Positions 7,252 through 15,433 of a stretch of DNA of 44,877 nt are shown here, piece by piece; position 1 is the first letter of the stretch; every line of letters starts with the position of its first letter. The position numbers and the translations under genes are program-made. Under the pieces are notes generated by a model that saw only the letters and a list, made by a program, of their open reading frames with translations, ran no database searches and had not been told where the DNA came from. Source of the stretch: JBCDBL01 sp039183635 (lineage in GTDB: Bacteria; Pseudomonadota; Alphaproteobacteria; Caulobacterales; Parvularculaceae); the NCBI GenBank assembly GCA_039183635.1, contig JBCDBL010000012.1, positions 1-44,877 of the forward strand, in the 5' to 3' direction.

Positions 7252-9435
7252 CTAGCGGTTGTTTTCTCTTTGTCCAGGTTGATAGGTTTCGTTTGCCGCT
7301 TTTCTTACCGCTTCTATGCCCAGTGGAATGCGGCGATACTTCTCTTTTGTAAATAATTCCATTTGGTCTGTGTAGTGTATGCTTTCTTTTCGGCTCGAAG
7401 CGCCGAATTGATGGACGCCCCATAATACTACACGGCCATCGGGATAGGATTCCCATAAATAATGAAGGCCGTCCCCGGAATTCATGACAAGAGCGCCATT
7501 TCCATCAGGGGAGGAGTTCACCGCCCGCAGCGTGTCCGGACCGCCGGCAATGCTAAGGTCAACGTCGCCGCGTTGGTGTCGATTGACATCGCCCCATTGT
7601 GGGTCAAGCTTGCCGTGATGCGCCATCATGTAGGCATAAGCATCGCGGTAGGCCTGTTCCAGAGGCGGAGGCGTTTGCCCTAAAAACAAGGCGACGCCGA
7701 TAGGTTGATATGTGGCCAAAGATAAAGCGGCATGAGGGTTGTCGAGATTCGTCCGTCCATCCCAGGCTTTTATGATGCTCAGCCCGTCGGCGAGGGCGGG
7801 CTCCTCATCAAATGGCGTCGCCAAAAGCTGTGAGCGCAACTGCATAGCAAGGCTGTCGGGATGGTATGCGCCGTCATGCTTGATCGCGATCAGCTCTTCC
7901 CGTGACGTGACGCCGTCTTCATCCTCTGCAAACAGGGTGGTCGCGCGCAATGCGCGGTTCGTCATCACTGTTTCGATGCCAAAAGTCTTTGGATAATCTT
8001 CAGGTTTCGGGTCGTCCAAACCAAGCGTTATTTGGAAAGGAGAGGAATTGGCGTCCAGAACATACCCCGCTTGCGGATCAATCATGTGGGGGCGATTGTC
8101 GAACGGTTCAAACTCATCCCAGATGAGATCGCTTCTATCCCCGGGTAAATATTTTTCCCAGTCAAGGTCTGGCTCATCCAGGCGTTTCGGCATGCGTGCG
8201 TTGTAAAATCTGGCGATACGGCCTGAGGTGTCGGATGCAAACCGGTTCGTCGCGCCAAGGTCGCCGCGCGCAATAATGTCCTCATACTCGCTGACAGATT
8301 GGGCGCGCATCATGGCGAAGGTTTGGTCAATCGCTTTAAGGGACCCTTGCGTTGCATATCGTATGGCGTAGGCCCCGCCCCGGGCGCGTAAAACCGGGCC
8401 GTGGGCGCTGCGTTCAATCGGTTGTTTCAGGCGCCAGGCGAACGGCCCAGGCAGATCGAACAGTATTGTGGCCGTGTCTGTCTCAAATGCTTTCGTCGCG
8501 CCATCAAGGCTATAACCGTCACCTTTCTCACTAAGGGTTAGTTCGTAAACATCTATGAGGTCGGGGCTGTTTACGGTCGCCGCCTGCGCCATGTTTTGGT
8601 TGGCGCCGAGGTGTAAAAACGGCCCGCCGGGAAAGGCGCCGCCCGTAAACTCCCATCCGTTTTTCGAGATATAGTGTGCTTCATACCAGGCGAGGGGACC
8701 TTCGAGGGGCTGATGGGAGTTAATGATCAGTCTTGTCGCGCCGTCGCTAGACCGCGTCGGCGCCACCGCGAAGGCGTTTGACCCCATTTCGGTTTGCGGG
8801 GCCGCCTCGTACCAGACCTGCAGGCGTTGGCCTTCTGAAATAGATCGTTCCGTTTCCGGACTGACGATATTTGTGATTGTTCGACTCATGCCGAAGAAGA
8901 GCGGGCTTGAAAAGGCGGCGAGCGCCGCGACATCTTCACCGCTCACCGGAAACAAATCTCGATCGTATTCGTTCGGGTTCAAGGCGGCGTAGTAATTGAG
9001 ACCGGCCGCATAACCGTCAAGAAAGGCGCGTGTGTCCGGCGCCAACTGTGTTGTGTAATCGGTGCGGGACAAGGAAATAATCCCGAGCGCTTGAATAAGA
9101 TATGCAATCCGCGCCTCGCTTTCAGAGCGCGCAAGCATATCGGGCCCAAGCGACAGCCGCAGACCTTCCTGAATTGTTGCAAAATCATCTTCGGCATGGG
9201 CGAAGGCAAACCCGAAGGCGAGTTCCGGGTCCGTTTCACCTGTAATACGCGGCACGCCCCATTCGTCACGATAGATGGTGGGGTGGTAGGCGGCGGCGGC
9301 CTCAATCGCAGCATGCCGATCAAAGTCGCGTAAAACCAACGCCTCCAAACGCAGCCCCATAAAAGATAAAACAATGATCGCCAGTAGACTGAGGACAATA
9401 GAGCCTACGACGAGTCCCCTAACGAGCGTGTTCAC
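7252..9435 (-). CDS. Penicillin-acylase-family N-terminal nucleophile amidohydrolase (membrane-anchored or periplasmic)
   Basis: Members cleave amide bonds of N-acyl compounds (beta-lactams, acyl-homoserine lactones, acyl peptides). They mature by self-cleavage between a spacer and a beta chain whose first Ser is the nucleophile. Seen: an N-terminal membrane segment (VLSLLAIIVLSFMGL), the alpha-chain motif YRDEWGVPRITGETDPELAFG and AHAEDDFATIQEG, and the processing site MG/SNAFAV with Ser near residue 219. The beta chain contains INSHQPLEGPLAWYEAHY and NSGDGLHYLWES. The frame extends to TTG 9450, but GGGAG lies between that codon and GTG 9435, so 9435 is preferred. It lies 228 bases downstream of the TonB receptor on the same strand and may be co-expressed with it. 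The motifs resemble aculeacin/AHL-acylase relatives; the substrate is unknown. Confidence 0.9.
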   Translation of the reverse strand: MNTLVRGLVVGSIVLSLLAIIVLSFMGLRLEALVLRDFDRHAAIEAAAAYHPTIYRDEWGVPRITGETDPELAFGFAFAHAEDDFATIQEGLRLSLGPDMLARSESEARIAYLIQALGIISLSRTDYTTQLAPDTRAFLDGYAAGLNYYAALNPNEYDRDLFPVSGEDVAALAAFSSPLFFGMSRTITNIVSPETERSISEGQRLQVWYEAAPQTEMGSNAFAVAPTRSSDGATRLIINSHQPLEGPLAWYEAHYISKNGWEFTGGAFPGGPFLHLGANQNMAQAATVNSPDLIDVYELTLSEKGDGYSLDGATKAFETDTATILFDLPGPFAWRLKQPIERSAHGPVLRARGGAYAIRYATQGSLKAIDQTFAMMRAQSVSEYEDIIARGDLGATNRFASDTSGRIARFYNARMPKRLDEPDLDWEKYLPGDRSDLIWDEFEPFDNRPHMIDPQAGYVLDANSSPFQITLGLDDPKPEDYPKTFGIETVMTNRALRATTLFAEDEDGVTSREELIAIKHDGAYHPDSLAMQLRSQLLATPFDEEPALADGLSIIKAWDGRTNLDNPHAALSLATYQPIGVALFLGQTPPPLEQAYRDAYAYMMAHHGKLDPQWGDVNRHQRGDVDLSIAGGPDTLRAVNSSPDGNGALVMNSGDGLHYLWESYPDGRVVLWGVHQFGASSRKESIHYTDQMELFTKEKYRRIPLGIEAVRKAANETYQPGQRENNR

Positions 9436-9586
9436 GATAAACGCTCCCAAAAGTTGCAGGGGCGAGGCCGGTAATAGTCATATCTGCGGGGGCTCCACGT
9501 TTCTCTTGGGCAAGGCCGGCCGTAGGTGAATGTGAGAAGGCGCAACCATCGACTTCCCACCTTGTTATAGCGTTGTCTCCTTCCAA

Positions 9587-9629
9587 GCCCGCCAGCCCGT
9601 TCACAACATGTTCGTATAAACTGGCGGGC
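9587..9629 (-). repeat. Inverted repeat between receptor and acylase genes
   Basis: Arms GCCCGCCAG (9587-9595) and CTGGCGGGC (9621-9629) pair perfectly over 9 bases around a 25-base loop. On the minus strand the stem lies just after the TonB receptor stop and before the acylase start, with no T tract behind it. It could lower read-through, stabilise the receptor mRNA, or be a protein-binding site. I do not call it a proven terminator. Confidence 0.45.
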
Positions 9630-9663
9630 GGACGGGAGGTTTTTCTCAGGCGTCACCTTCGGA

Positions 9664-11952
9664 TTAGAAGCGTGCGGTCAATAAAACGCCAAAGTTGCGA
9701 GGCCGTCCAACAATAACCTGCGCTCCCGATAAATATGTTTCCAGGTTCGTCGTGCCGAAGCGGTATTCTTCATCGAAAGCATTCTCGACATACCCTTGTA
9801 AGGACCAGCTTTCGTTTTCCATCCCAAGGCGGAAGTCCACGACTTCATACGCCGGGTTTAAACGGCGATCGTTAAGGGAGACGTCTTCTCTGGTTTCATC
9901 CACATACGAATAAACGCCGCGGACAAAACCTGTGAGGCCATCGGTTAAGGGCCGCTCATACTGCACCAGAGCGGAAAATGTGTTTTCCGGCGATAGCGGA
10001 ACTTGAAAACCGGTGGCGTCTATTGGATCGCCGTCGAGGGTCCGTGCATTGGCGAAGTCGTTGAAGGTTGCGTCGACATAACCGTAGGCGATCTCGAAAT
10101 CGAGCCCTTCAAGCGGCGTGAGGCCAAGCTCAACCTCAACGCCGTTATGTTCGGACCCTTCCGCATTTAGAATAAATTGACGTTGCGTAATCAGATCCTG
10201 GGCGCGTACTTGCGTATTCTCCCAGTCCATCATAAAGGCGGTTACACCGTATCGGAACCGTTGATCGGCTGTAGAGCCCTTAACGCCGATTTCGTAGTTC
10301 CAAAGACTCTCGGCGTCAAAGGCCGGATCGCCAGGGCTGGTGTTGAAACCACCTGTACGGTATCCGCGAGATGCGACTGCATAGACTGTATTTGTATCGT
10401 TGAGTTCATAGGTTGCGGCGATCCGCGGAGAGAAGTCATCGAAGGAGACGTCCTGCTCCGGGGTGGATAGACGCGGAGCCAAGCCAACCATTAAAGGAAG
10501 TTCTCGGCGCTCGCCCTTGATTTCATCGTTAGAATAACGTCCGCCCAGGGAGATATTCAGCCGATCTGTTACGTCATAGGCGTATTCCGCGAAGAATGCG
10601 TAGGATTTTGTTTCAAGTTCAAATTCCACATTCTCAAAAAAACCGGCTGAGGTATCGACCCCCAGGGTGAAGGGGGCGAAACCTGGAAGTGCGATTCCGC
10701 CAAGGAATGAGAAGGCCGCATCATAGGCGGGCAGCAGCGGGTTTTGGGTCTGCTGAATAGAATTTTGGTACGTAAAGAAATCATCCTGAGCGTAGATTGC
10801 GCCAATCATCCAGGTATGCCGCTCTCCGGACCCGCTCAATCGGCTTTCAATAGAAAAAGCGGATACGTCCTCATCGCGCCGAATGGTGAAGGCGGGAAGG
10901 CTTGTGTAGTCGCCTTCGCCCTCTGAGCGGAATTCATTTTCGATATAACCGCCAATGACAGTTAGGTTGATATTGTTTTCGAAGTCATACGACATGCGCC
11001 CAATCAGGGTCAGCGTCTCATTTTCACTTGGCAGTCCAATATCGGTGGAAATGTCTTCAGCATTTTCCGGATAGAACGGAACCTCCGAAACCGGAACGGT
11101 GCCGGCCGGCGTAAACAACTCAAGAAGTCCCACTGACTCGCTTAAAAAGCCGCTCGGCACAATGCTCGGCAGATCCTGTTCGTTGCTGGTGTAGAAAACA
11201 GACCCGCTGAGGGTTAATTGATCCGTGGGTTTTGCAAGGATGCTTACGCGCCCGCCGAAATTCTCTTCGCCATTGCTTGGACCTGAGCCCTGATTTTCAA
11301 GAAAGCCGCCATTTTCATCATAATAAAAAAGGCCGCGCACGGCGACGGTGTCGCTAAGCGGTACGGAGGCGGCGGCGCGGACACGGTAAAAATCAAAGGA
11401 CCCCGCCTCAAGAGATAATTCGGCTTCTGCTTCTTCAAGGCTCGGTTGTTTCGAGGTGATGCTAAGCGCGCCCGCGACAACGTTCCGGCCGAAGAACGTC
11501 GACTGCGGTCCGCGAAGAATTTCAATTTGTTCCGTATCGAACAATTGCGGATCGGCCGTACGCGTGGAGATATTAGGCGCAATGTTGAATTCGTCGACGA
11601 AGATGCCGGTAAGGTTTGCGGATCCGGATGTTGAAATTGGAGAGATGCCCCGAATGGCGATGCGAGTTTGCGATCGGGTGCCCCGGTTGACGAAGCTGAC
11701 ATTCGGCGTGCGAAGGGCATAGTCTGCGAATTCGTCAATATTCGCTCTTTCAAGTTCATCCGCGCCGAAAACCGTTAAAGATATGGGAACGTCTTCCAGC
11801 GCTTGGGCGCGTTTTTGCGCTGTAACGACAATAACATCATTACCGAGCTCGCCTGAGCTTTGGGCGTTCGCGGTGCTGATGAGCAAAGCCGGCAGGCTGG
11901 CGCCGCAAAGAAGGGCGGTGCAAAGGCTGTTGGCAAAATACTTTTGTACCAT
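9664..11952 (-). CDS. TonB-dependent outer-membrane receptor
   Basis: These receptors import large or scarce substrates across the outer membrane with energy from TonB. The 762-residue product has a signal peptide of about 30 residues ending in TANAQ, then a TonB box-like NDVIVVTAQKR. A plug domain follows (VPISLTVFGADELERANIDE, then the conserved IEILRGPQSTFFGRNVVAG). The rest is a beta barrel ending in an aromatic residue (GVLLTARF). ATG at 11952 has GGGGAGA upstream. The sequence type (AQKR...EDVP, RGPQ) is the one common in sphingomonad-like bacteria, where clusters import plant or lipid-derived compounds. It is divergent from the DUF962 gene, with a perfect palindrome between them, and is followed on the same strand by an acylase. 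That suggests uptake of an N-acylated substrate. Confidence 0.95.
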   Translation of the reverse strand: MVQKYFANSLCTALLCGASLPALLISTANAQSSGELGNDVIVVTAQKRAQALEDVPISLTVFGADELERANIDEFADYALRTPNVSFVNRGTRSQTRIAIRGISPISTSGSANLTGIFVDEFNIAPNISTRTADPQLFDTEQIEILRGPQSTFFGRNVVAGALSITSKQPSLEEAEAELSLEAGSFDFYRVRAAASVPLSDTVAVRGLFYYDENGGFLENQGSGPSNGEENFGGRVSILAKPTDQLTLSGSVFYTSNEQDLPSIVPSGFLSESVGLLELFTPAGTVPVSEVPFYPENAEDISTDIGLPSENETLTLIGRMSYDFENNINLTVIGGYIENEFRSEGEGDYTSLPAFTIRRDEDVSAFSIESRLSGSGERHTWMIGAIYAQDDFFTYQNSIQQTQNPLLPAYDAAFSFLGGIALPGFAPFTLGVDTSAGFFENVEFELETKSYAFFAEYAYDVTDRLNISLGGRYSNDEIKGERRELPLMVGLAPRLSTPEQDVSFDDFSPRIAATYELNDTNTVYAVASRGYRTGGFNTSPGDPAFDAESLWNYEIGVKGSTADQRFRYGVTAFMMDWENTQVRAQDLITQRQFILNAEGSEHNGVEVELGLTPLEGLDFEIAYGYVDATFNDFANARTLDGDPIDATGFQVPLSPENTFSALVQYERPLTDGLTGFVRGVYSYVDETREDVSLNDRRLNPAYEVVDFRLGMENESWSLQGYVENAFDEEYRFGTTNLETYLSGAQVIVGRPRNFGVLLTARF

Positions 11953-12029
11953 TGGTTTTCTCCCCTTGGACGGCGGTTTCAGGGGCGGCGCTTAACGTTC
12001 AAGCGTGCAAAAAACCGCCTTGGCTTCTA

Positions 12030-12046
12030 AATGACCATGGGTCATT
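12030..12046. promoter_or_regulatory. Perfect palindromic operator, site 1 of the TGACC-N3-GGTCA pair
   Basis: AATGACC (12030-12036), spacer ATG, GGTCATT (12040-12046) form a perfect 7+3+7 palindrome. It lies between the divergent TonB receptor (start 11952) and DUF962 gene (start 12115). The same core recurs at 14025-14037 upstream of the TetR gene and the aldehyde dehydrogenase gene. I infer it is bound by the TetR protein encoded at 14092-14781. Confidence 0.7.
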
Positions 12047-12114
12047 ATGGGCACGCATGAGGGCGACGCAAGCATATTCGTTACTTTTTTGAAAATTCGC
12101 GTTTGGAGAGAAAT

Positions 12115-12504
12115 ATGACTCGACGATATGAACCGCTTCCCGATGGTCTCAGCTATCCTGAATTCTTCGATTACTATTTGAGGGAACATCGCAAGCAGAC
12201 GACGCGTTACATTCACTACCTCGGGACCGTTTTGGGAACGAGTATGATTCCTCTCGCCATGATCTACGGGGCTTGGTGGTTGATCCCGCTGGGCGTCGTC
12301 ATCGGCTACGGCCACGCCTGGGTCAGCCACTTTTTTGTGGAAAAGAACAAGCCGGCCGCTTTCAAATATCCGGTCTGGTCCTATCTGAGCGATTATCGCA
12401 TGCTTTGGTTATGGGTGTCGGGCAGGCTCAACGCCGCGCTCATCGGCGCCGGCGTCGATCCAAAATCGGGGCGGCTGATGACCGCCGAGGCCGCCAAAAC
12501 CTGA
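12115..12504 (+). CDS. DUF962 / Mpo1-like membrane protein
   Basis: The family includes yeast Mpo1 (YGL010W), an iron-dependent dioxygenase that shortens 2-hydroxy fatty acids during phytosphingosine breakdown; most bacterial members are untested. The 129-residue product shows the family pattern: PEFFDYYLREH at 15-25, IHYLGT at 33-38, two hydrophobic segments (about 37-52 and 54-70), then HAWVSHFFVEKNKPAAFKYP and WSYLSDYRM. The four His residues at 25, 34, 67 and 72 are candidates for the metal ligands. ATG at 12115 follows GGAGA by five bases; an upstream in-frame TTG at 12103 overlaps that site and is rejected. It is divergent from the TonB receptor across operator site 1 and convergent with the aldehyde dehydrogenase. 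Confidence 0.88.
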   Translation: MTRRYEPLPDGLSYPEFFDYYLREHRKQTTRYIHYLGTVLGTSMIPLAMIYGAWWLIPLGVVIGYGHAWVSHFFVEKNKPAAFKYPVWSYLSDYRMLWLWVSGRLNAALIGAGVDPKSGRLMTAEAAKT

Positions 12505-12591
12505 TCGAGGGCCTCGCCGAAACGCGCACAACAAGCTCAACCGCTGCAGTACGACCAGCGCCGCACACCTCGCCGACGAGGGGGCCAAGCT

Positions 12592-14010
12592 TTAGCTGAG
12601 TTTTCGAAGGGTTTTCAGTTTCTTCTCATCATAAGGCGGATATCGAAGTGCGGAATCGAGGCTGAAGCCGCGCGTCATGACGGCTTTTTCATGGCTGAAG
12701 GCCAGGAAAGAATACCGTCCGTGGAACCGTCCGGTTCCGCTTTCCCCGACGCCGCCAAACGGCAGAGTGGGATTGACTTGAAATACGACGGTATCGTTGA
12801 TCAGCACGCTGCCGCTGCTGGTTTCGTTGATAATGCGTTCCGCATTCTGTTTGTTTTTGGAAAACCCATAGAGTGTGAGCGGGCGCGGGCGGTCATTGAC
12901 GATGTCAAGGGCCGCATCGAGGCCGTCTACGGAAATCACAGGCAGCAAGGGGCCGAATATTTCCTCCTGCATAACAGGGGCGTCCAGTTTAACATCGGTA
13001 AGGACGGTAGGGGCGATGTACTTTGCGCCGCGGTCATGATCGCCGCCATGCGCCACGCGGCCGCTTTCCATCAGGGCCATCAAACGGTCGAAGTGGCGGT
13101 GGTTGACGATGCGTCCGTAATCGGCGCTGGTTTTGGGGTGCGCCCCGTAAAGCGCCTCAACGGCTTTTCCAAGCGCGGCGATGAGGGCGTCACGGATGGA
13201 GGCTTCAGCCAAAACATAGTCCGGCGATACGCAAAGCTGGCCCGCATTCATAAACCGGCCCCATACCAGACGGCGGGCCGTCACCTCCAGGTCGCAATCG
13301 GCAAGAACAATCGCCGGAGACTTGCCTCCAAGCTCCAGGGTGACGGGCGTTAAATGTCGGGCTGCGGCGGCCATGACGGAACGGCCTATGGCGGCGCTTC
13401 CGGTGAAAAAGATCGTGTCGAATTTTTCCGCCAACAGCGCTTCGGCCGCATCGGCGCCGCCGGTGACAATCTCAATCGCTTCGGCGTCCAAGTAAGCTTT
13501 GCCTATGTCGGCGATGACTTCAGCCGTGGCGGGCGCCAGTTCGGAAGGTTTGCAAACGGCGGCGCACCCGGCCGCGATGGCCCCGATCAGCGGATTGAAA
13601 ATTTGTTGCGCGGGATAATTCCAGGCGCCGAGAATGAGGGCTGCGCCCAGGGGTTCAGGTTTTAATGACGATGCGCCGGGGAGGGTCGCAAGGGGCGTCC
13701 CGACGCTTTTGGCTTTCGCCCATCCCTTGTATTTCTTGGCGACATAGGCGGCGTCTTTGCGGATGAAGTCGATCTCCCCCGTCAAGGCCTCCGCCCTTGG
13801 CTTGCCAAGGTCATCGGACAAAGAGGCGAGCAAATCGCTTTCGCGCTCAATCATGGCTTGTTGGATCGCGTCAAGTTGCTGATCGCGCCAGTCAAACGGG
13901 CGCGTGCGGCCGCTGCGGAACGCTTGTTGCACGCGTTTAGCGCCAGCCTCCATTCTTGAATGAGAGGTCTTCGCAGCGGGTGTTTCCGATAATGACATTG
14001 CCGACGTCAT
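12592..14010 (-). CDS. ALDH3-type aldehyde dehydrogenase (fatty or aromatic aldehyde)
   Basis: It oxidises an aldehyde to the acid with NAD(P). The 472-residue length, the motif HEKAVMTRGF and the ending RYPPY are typical of the ALDH3 / coniferyl-aldehyde dehydrogenase branch. Eukaryotic members of that branch (ALDH3A2, yeast Hfd1) act on long-chain aldehydes. Catalytic residues are visible: Asn131 (GAWNYPAQQ), the nucleotide-binding FTGSAAIG near 202-209, Glu226 (TLELGGKSP) and the nucleophile Cys260 (NAGQLCVSPDY). ATG at 14010 has no good ribosome binding site; ATG at 13998 is the alternative. It is divergent from the TetR gene at 14092 with operator site 2 between them, which makes it a likely direct target. 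Coniferyl-aldehyde oxidation is the other reasonable role. Confidence 0.93.
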   Translation of the reverse strand: MTSAMSLSETPAAKTSHSRMEAGAKRVQQAFRSGRTRPFDWRDQQLDAIQQAMIERESDLLASLSDDLGKPRAEALTGEIDFIRKDAAYVAKKYKGWAKAKSVGTPLATLPGASSLKPEPLGAALILGAWNYPAQQIFNPLIGAIAAGCAAVCKPSELAPATAEVIADIGKAYLDAEAIEIVTGGADAAEALLAEKFDTIFFTGSAAIGRSVMAAAARHLTPVTLELGGKSPAIVLADCDLEVTARRLVWGRFMNAGQLCVSPDYVLAEASIRDALIAALGKAVEALYGAHPKTSADYGRIVNHRHFDRLMALMESGRVAHGGDHDRGAKYIAPTVLTDVKLDAPVMQEEIFGPLLPVISVDGLDAALDIVNDRPRPLTLYGFSKNKQNAERIINETSSGSVLINDTVVFQVNPTLPFGGVGESGTGRFHGRYSFLAFSHEKAVMTRGFSLDSALRYPPYDEKKLKTLRKLS

Positions 14011-14024
14011 AGGTTCAAATTAGA

Positions 14025-14037
14025 TGACCAAAGGTCA
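14025..14037. promoter_or_regulatory. Palindromic operator, site 2 of the TGACC-N3-GGTCA pair
   Basis: TGACC-AAA-GGTCA is a perfect 5+3+5 palindrome, 15 bases upstream of the aldehyde dehydrogenase start and 55 bases upstream of the TetR start. It has the same arms and spacer length as site 1 at 12030-12046. Its position suits self-regulation by the TetR protein and control of the dehydrogenase gene. Confidence 0.7.
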
Positions 14038-14091
14038 GTAGGCAAGAATAAGGGGCTTTCCTGAGGGGGAAGTTTAGGCTATCGACGTGGT

Positions 14092-14781
14092 ATGAGTGCA
14101 ACGAACACACAAGCTGAAGTCATCGCCGCCCGCCCGCAGAGCCGTGCGCGCTCAACCCTGGCCAAACAAGCGCGCGCCGATCTTATTCTTGTCGCAGCTG
14201 AAAAACTGTTCTTAAGCGACACCTCGCGCATGCCGACTGTTCTCGAAATAGCCAGGCAAGCCAATATCGCCAAGGGGACCGTTTATCTTTATTTTCAGAC
14301 GAAGGAAGAGATCTTCCTAAATGTCCTTCAGCATCATCTGCAACAGTGGGCGGAAGCTGTAGCAACGGCGCTTGAAGCGACGCAAGAACCTCTGAGCCCG
14401 GATGGTTTAATTGAAGCTTACCTAAGCTATCCCCTTAGAAAACCGGTTGTTATGAACCTCGCCTCTTTATCTTCCTTGGCGCTGGAGACGAACATACCGC
14501 GCGATGGGTTGATCAAATTCAAACTTGCCCAGATCGCCAGTTTGAACCATTTGGCCGGGCTGGTTGTAAAAAGTGTTAAGGGGTGGCCTACAGATTTGCC
14601 TGCGCGACTTTTCCTGCAAAGCCATGCATGTTTATTGGGCGTCTGGCAACTTGCCGAACCGCCTGATGCATGTCAGGGCGTCCTGGAGTTGCCTGAGCTT
14701 CGTCCGCTAAATGTCTCCTTTGAGGTTGAGGCGCGCCTTGTGTTAGGCGCGCTGTGGCGGGCGTCCTGGCCGAACGCCTGA
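14092..14781 (+). CDS. TetR/AcrR-family regulator
   Basis: The 229-residue protein has a TetR N-terminal DNA-binding domain at about residues 20-70: ADLILVAAEKLF, then TVLEIARQANIAKGTVYLYF and the closing QTKEEIF. The rest is a helical ligand-binding and dimerisation domain with no assignable ligand. It is divergent from the ALDH3-type gene, 81 bases apart, and convergent with the next TetR gene (7 bases between stops). The palindrome at 14025-14037 in its promoter region and the matching one at 12030-12046 suggest that it represses itself, the dehydrogenase, the DUF962 gene and the TonB receptor. The ATG at 14092 lacks a strong ribosome binding site; GAGGGGGA lies about 20 bases away. Confidence 0.92.
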   Translation: MSATNTQAEVIAARPQSRARSTLAKQARADLILVAAEKLFLSDTSRMPTVLEIARQANIAKGTVYLYFQTKEEIFLNVLQHHLQQWAEAVATALEATQEPLSPDGLIEAYLSYPLRKPVVMNLASLSSLALETNIPRDGLIKFKLAQIASLNHLAGLVVKSVKGWPTDLPARLFLQSHACLLGVWQLAEPPDACQGVLELPELRPLNVSFEVEARLVLGALWRASWPNA

Positions 14782-14788
14782 CCGCCTG

Positions 14789-15433
14789 TTATTCAGGCAA
14801 AACAAGTTCTAAAAGTCGCCGTATCTGAGCTTCCGCATTCTCTATCGTCAGAGTTGTCGCGTCCGACAGGTGCTCAAACTCCAGCCGTGAGATAAGGCCC
14901 ATAAGCAGGCTTGCGTCCGTGGCGGGATGATCGGAACCTGCGTTCCGACAAAATTCCTCGGCAGTGTACATCATGCCATCCCTATAATGACGGACCTTTT
15001 CTCGTAATGCGCCATCGAGGTGCGAGTTGAATAGGAAGGCGAGTTCAAATGCAACGCCGTCGGTTTGATGCAGACGGTCGTCAAAAATATAAGTTGTCGT
15101 TAAAGCTGTGAGCTGATCAATGGTGTTTTCTCGGTTTTCTTCACTCGCCCCATAGCGTTCTAAAACTTCAAATGCGCTTTCCCAGCTGCCTGAAATTGAT
15201 TCCAACCCGCGATCGACGAATCTGTCGAAGGCGGCGGAAATCATTTCTGTCTTGCTGGCGAAGTAATAGGTTGTCAATGCGGGAGCAAGTCCTGCCTCCA
15301 CCGCAACGGCGCGGTGAGACGCTGCGCTCAATCCTCCGCGGGCGATGACGGAGATGGCGGCGTCCAAAAGCCGGGCCCGCGCCCGTTCCCCGTCCTCCCG
15401 GCGGCGTCTTTTTGTCGTGGCGTCAGCGGCCAT
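14789..15433 (-). CDS. TetR-family regulator of the PLP-lyase/MFS operon
   Basis: The protein has an Arg-rich N-terminus (KRRRRE), then a TetR DNA-binding domain: ARLLDAAISVIARGGLSAAS, HRAVAVEAGLAPALTTYYF and ASKTEMI. The remainder (about 150 residues) is a helical ligand-binding domain with the TetR_C type of layout. The frame extends upstream to 15487, but the ATG at 15433 shares one base with the stop of the MFS gene (TGATG), so translational coupling makes 15433 the likely start. As last gene of the lyase-MFS-TetR operon it probably regulates that operon and the divergent acylase-dehydrogenase operon through the palindrome at 18253-18274, with the pathway substrate as inducer. Confidence 0.92.
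   Translation of the reverse strand: MAADATTKRRRREDGERARARLLDAAISVIARGGLSAASHRAVAVEAGLAPALTTYYFASKTEMISAAFDRFVDRGLESISGSWESAFEVLERYGASEENRENTIDQLTALTTTYIFDDRLHQTDGVAFELAFLFNSHLDGALREKVRHYRDGMMYTAEEFCRNAGSDHPATDASLLMGLISRLEFEHLSDATTLTIENAEAQIRRLLELVLPE

Noticed and set aside
7190..7456. Minus-strand open frame overlapping the acylase end
   Set aside because: It overlaps the conserved acylase C-terminus in another frame and shows no motif.
9419..9604. Short minus-strand frame upstream of the acylase (61 residues, GTG start)
   Set aside because: Composition looks protein-like, but it overlaps the acylase start, has no clear ribosome binding site, and lies across the inverted repeat at 9587-9629; support is too weak.
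12273..12599. Plus-strand frame overlapping the DUF962 gene
   Set aside because: Arg-rich product in a shifted frame of a well-supported gene.
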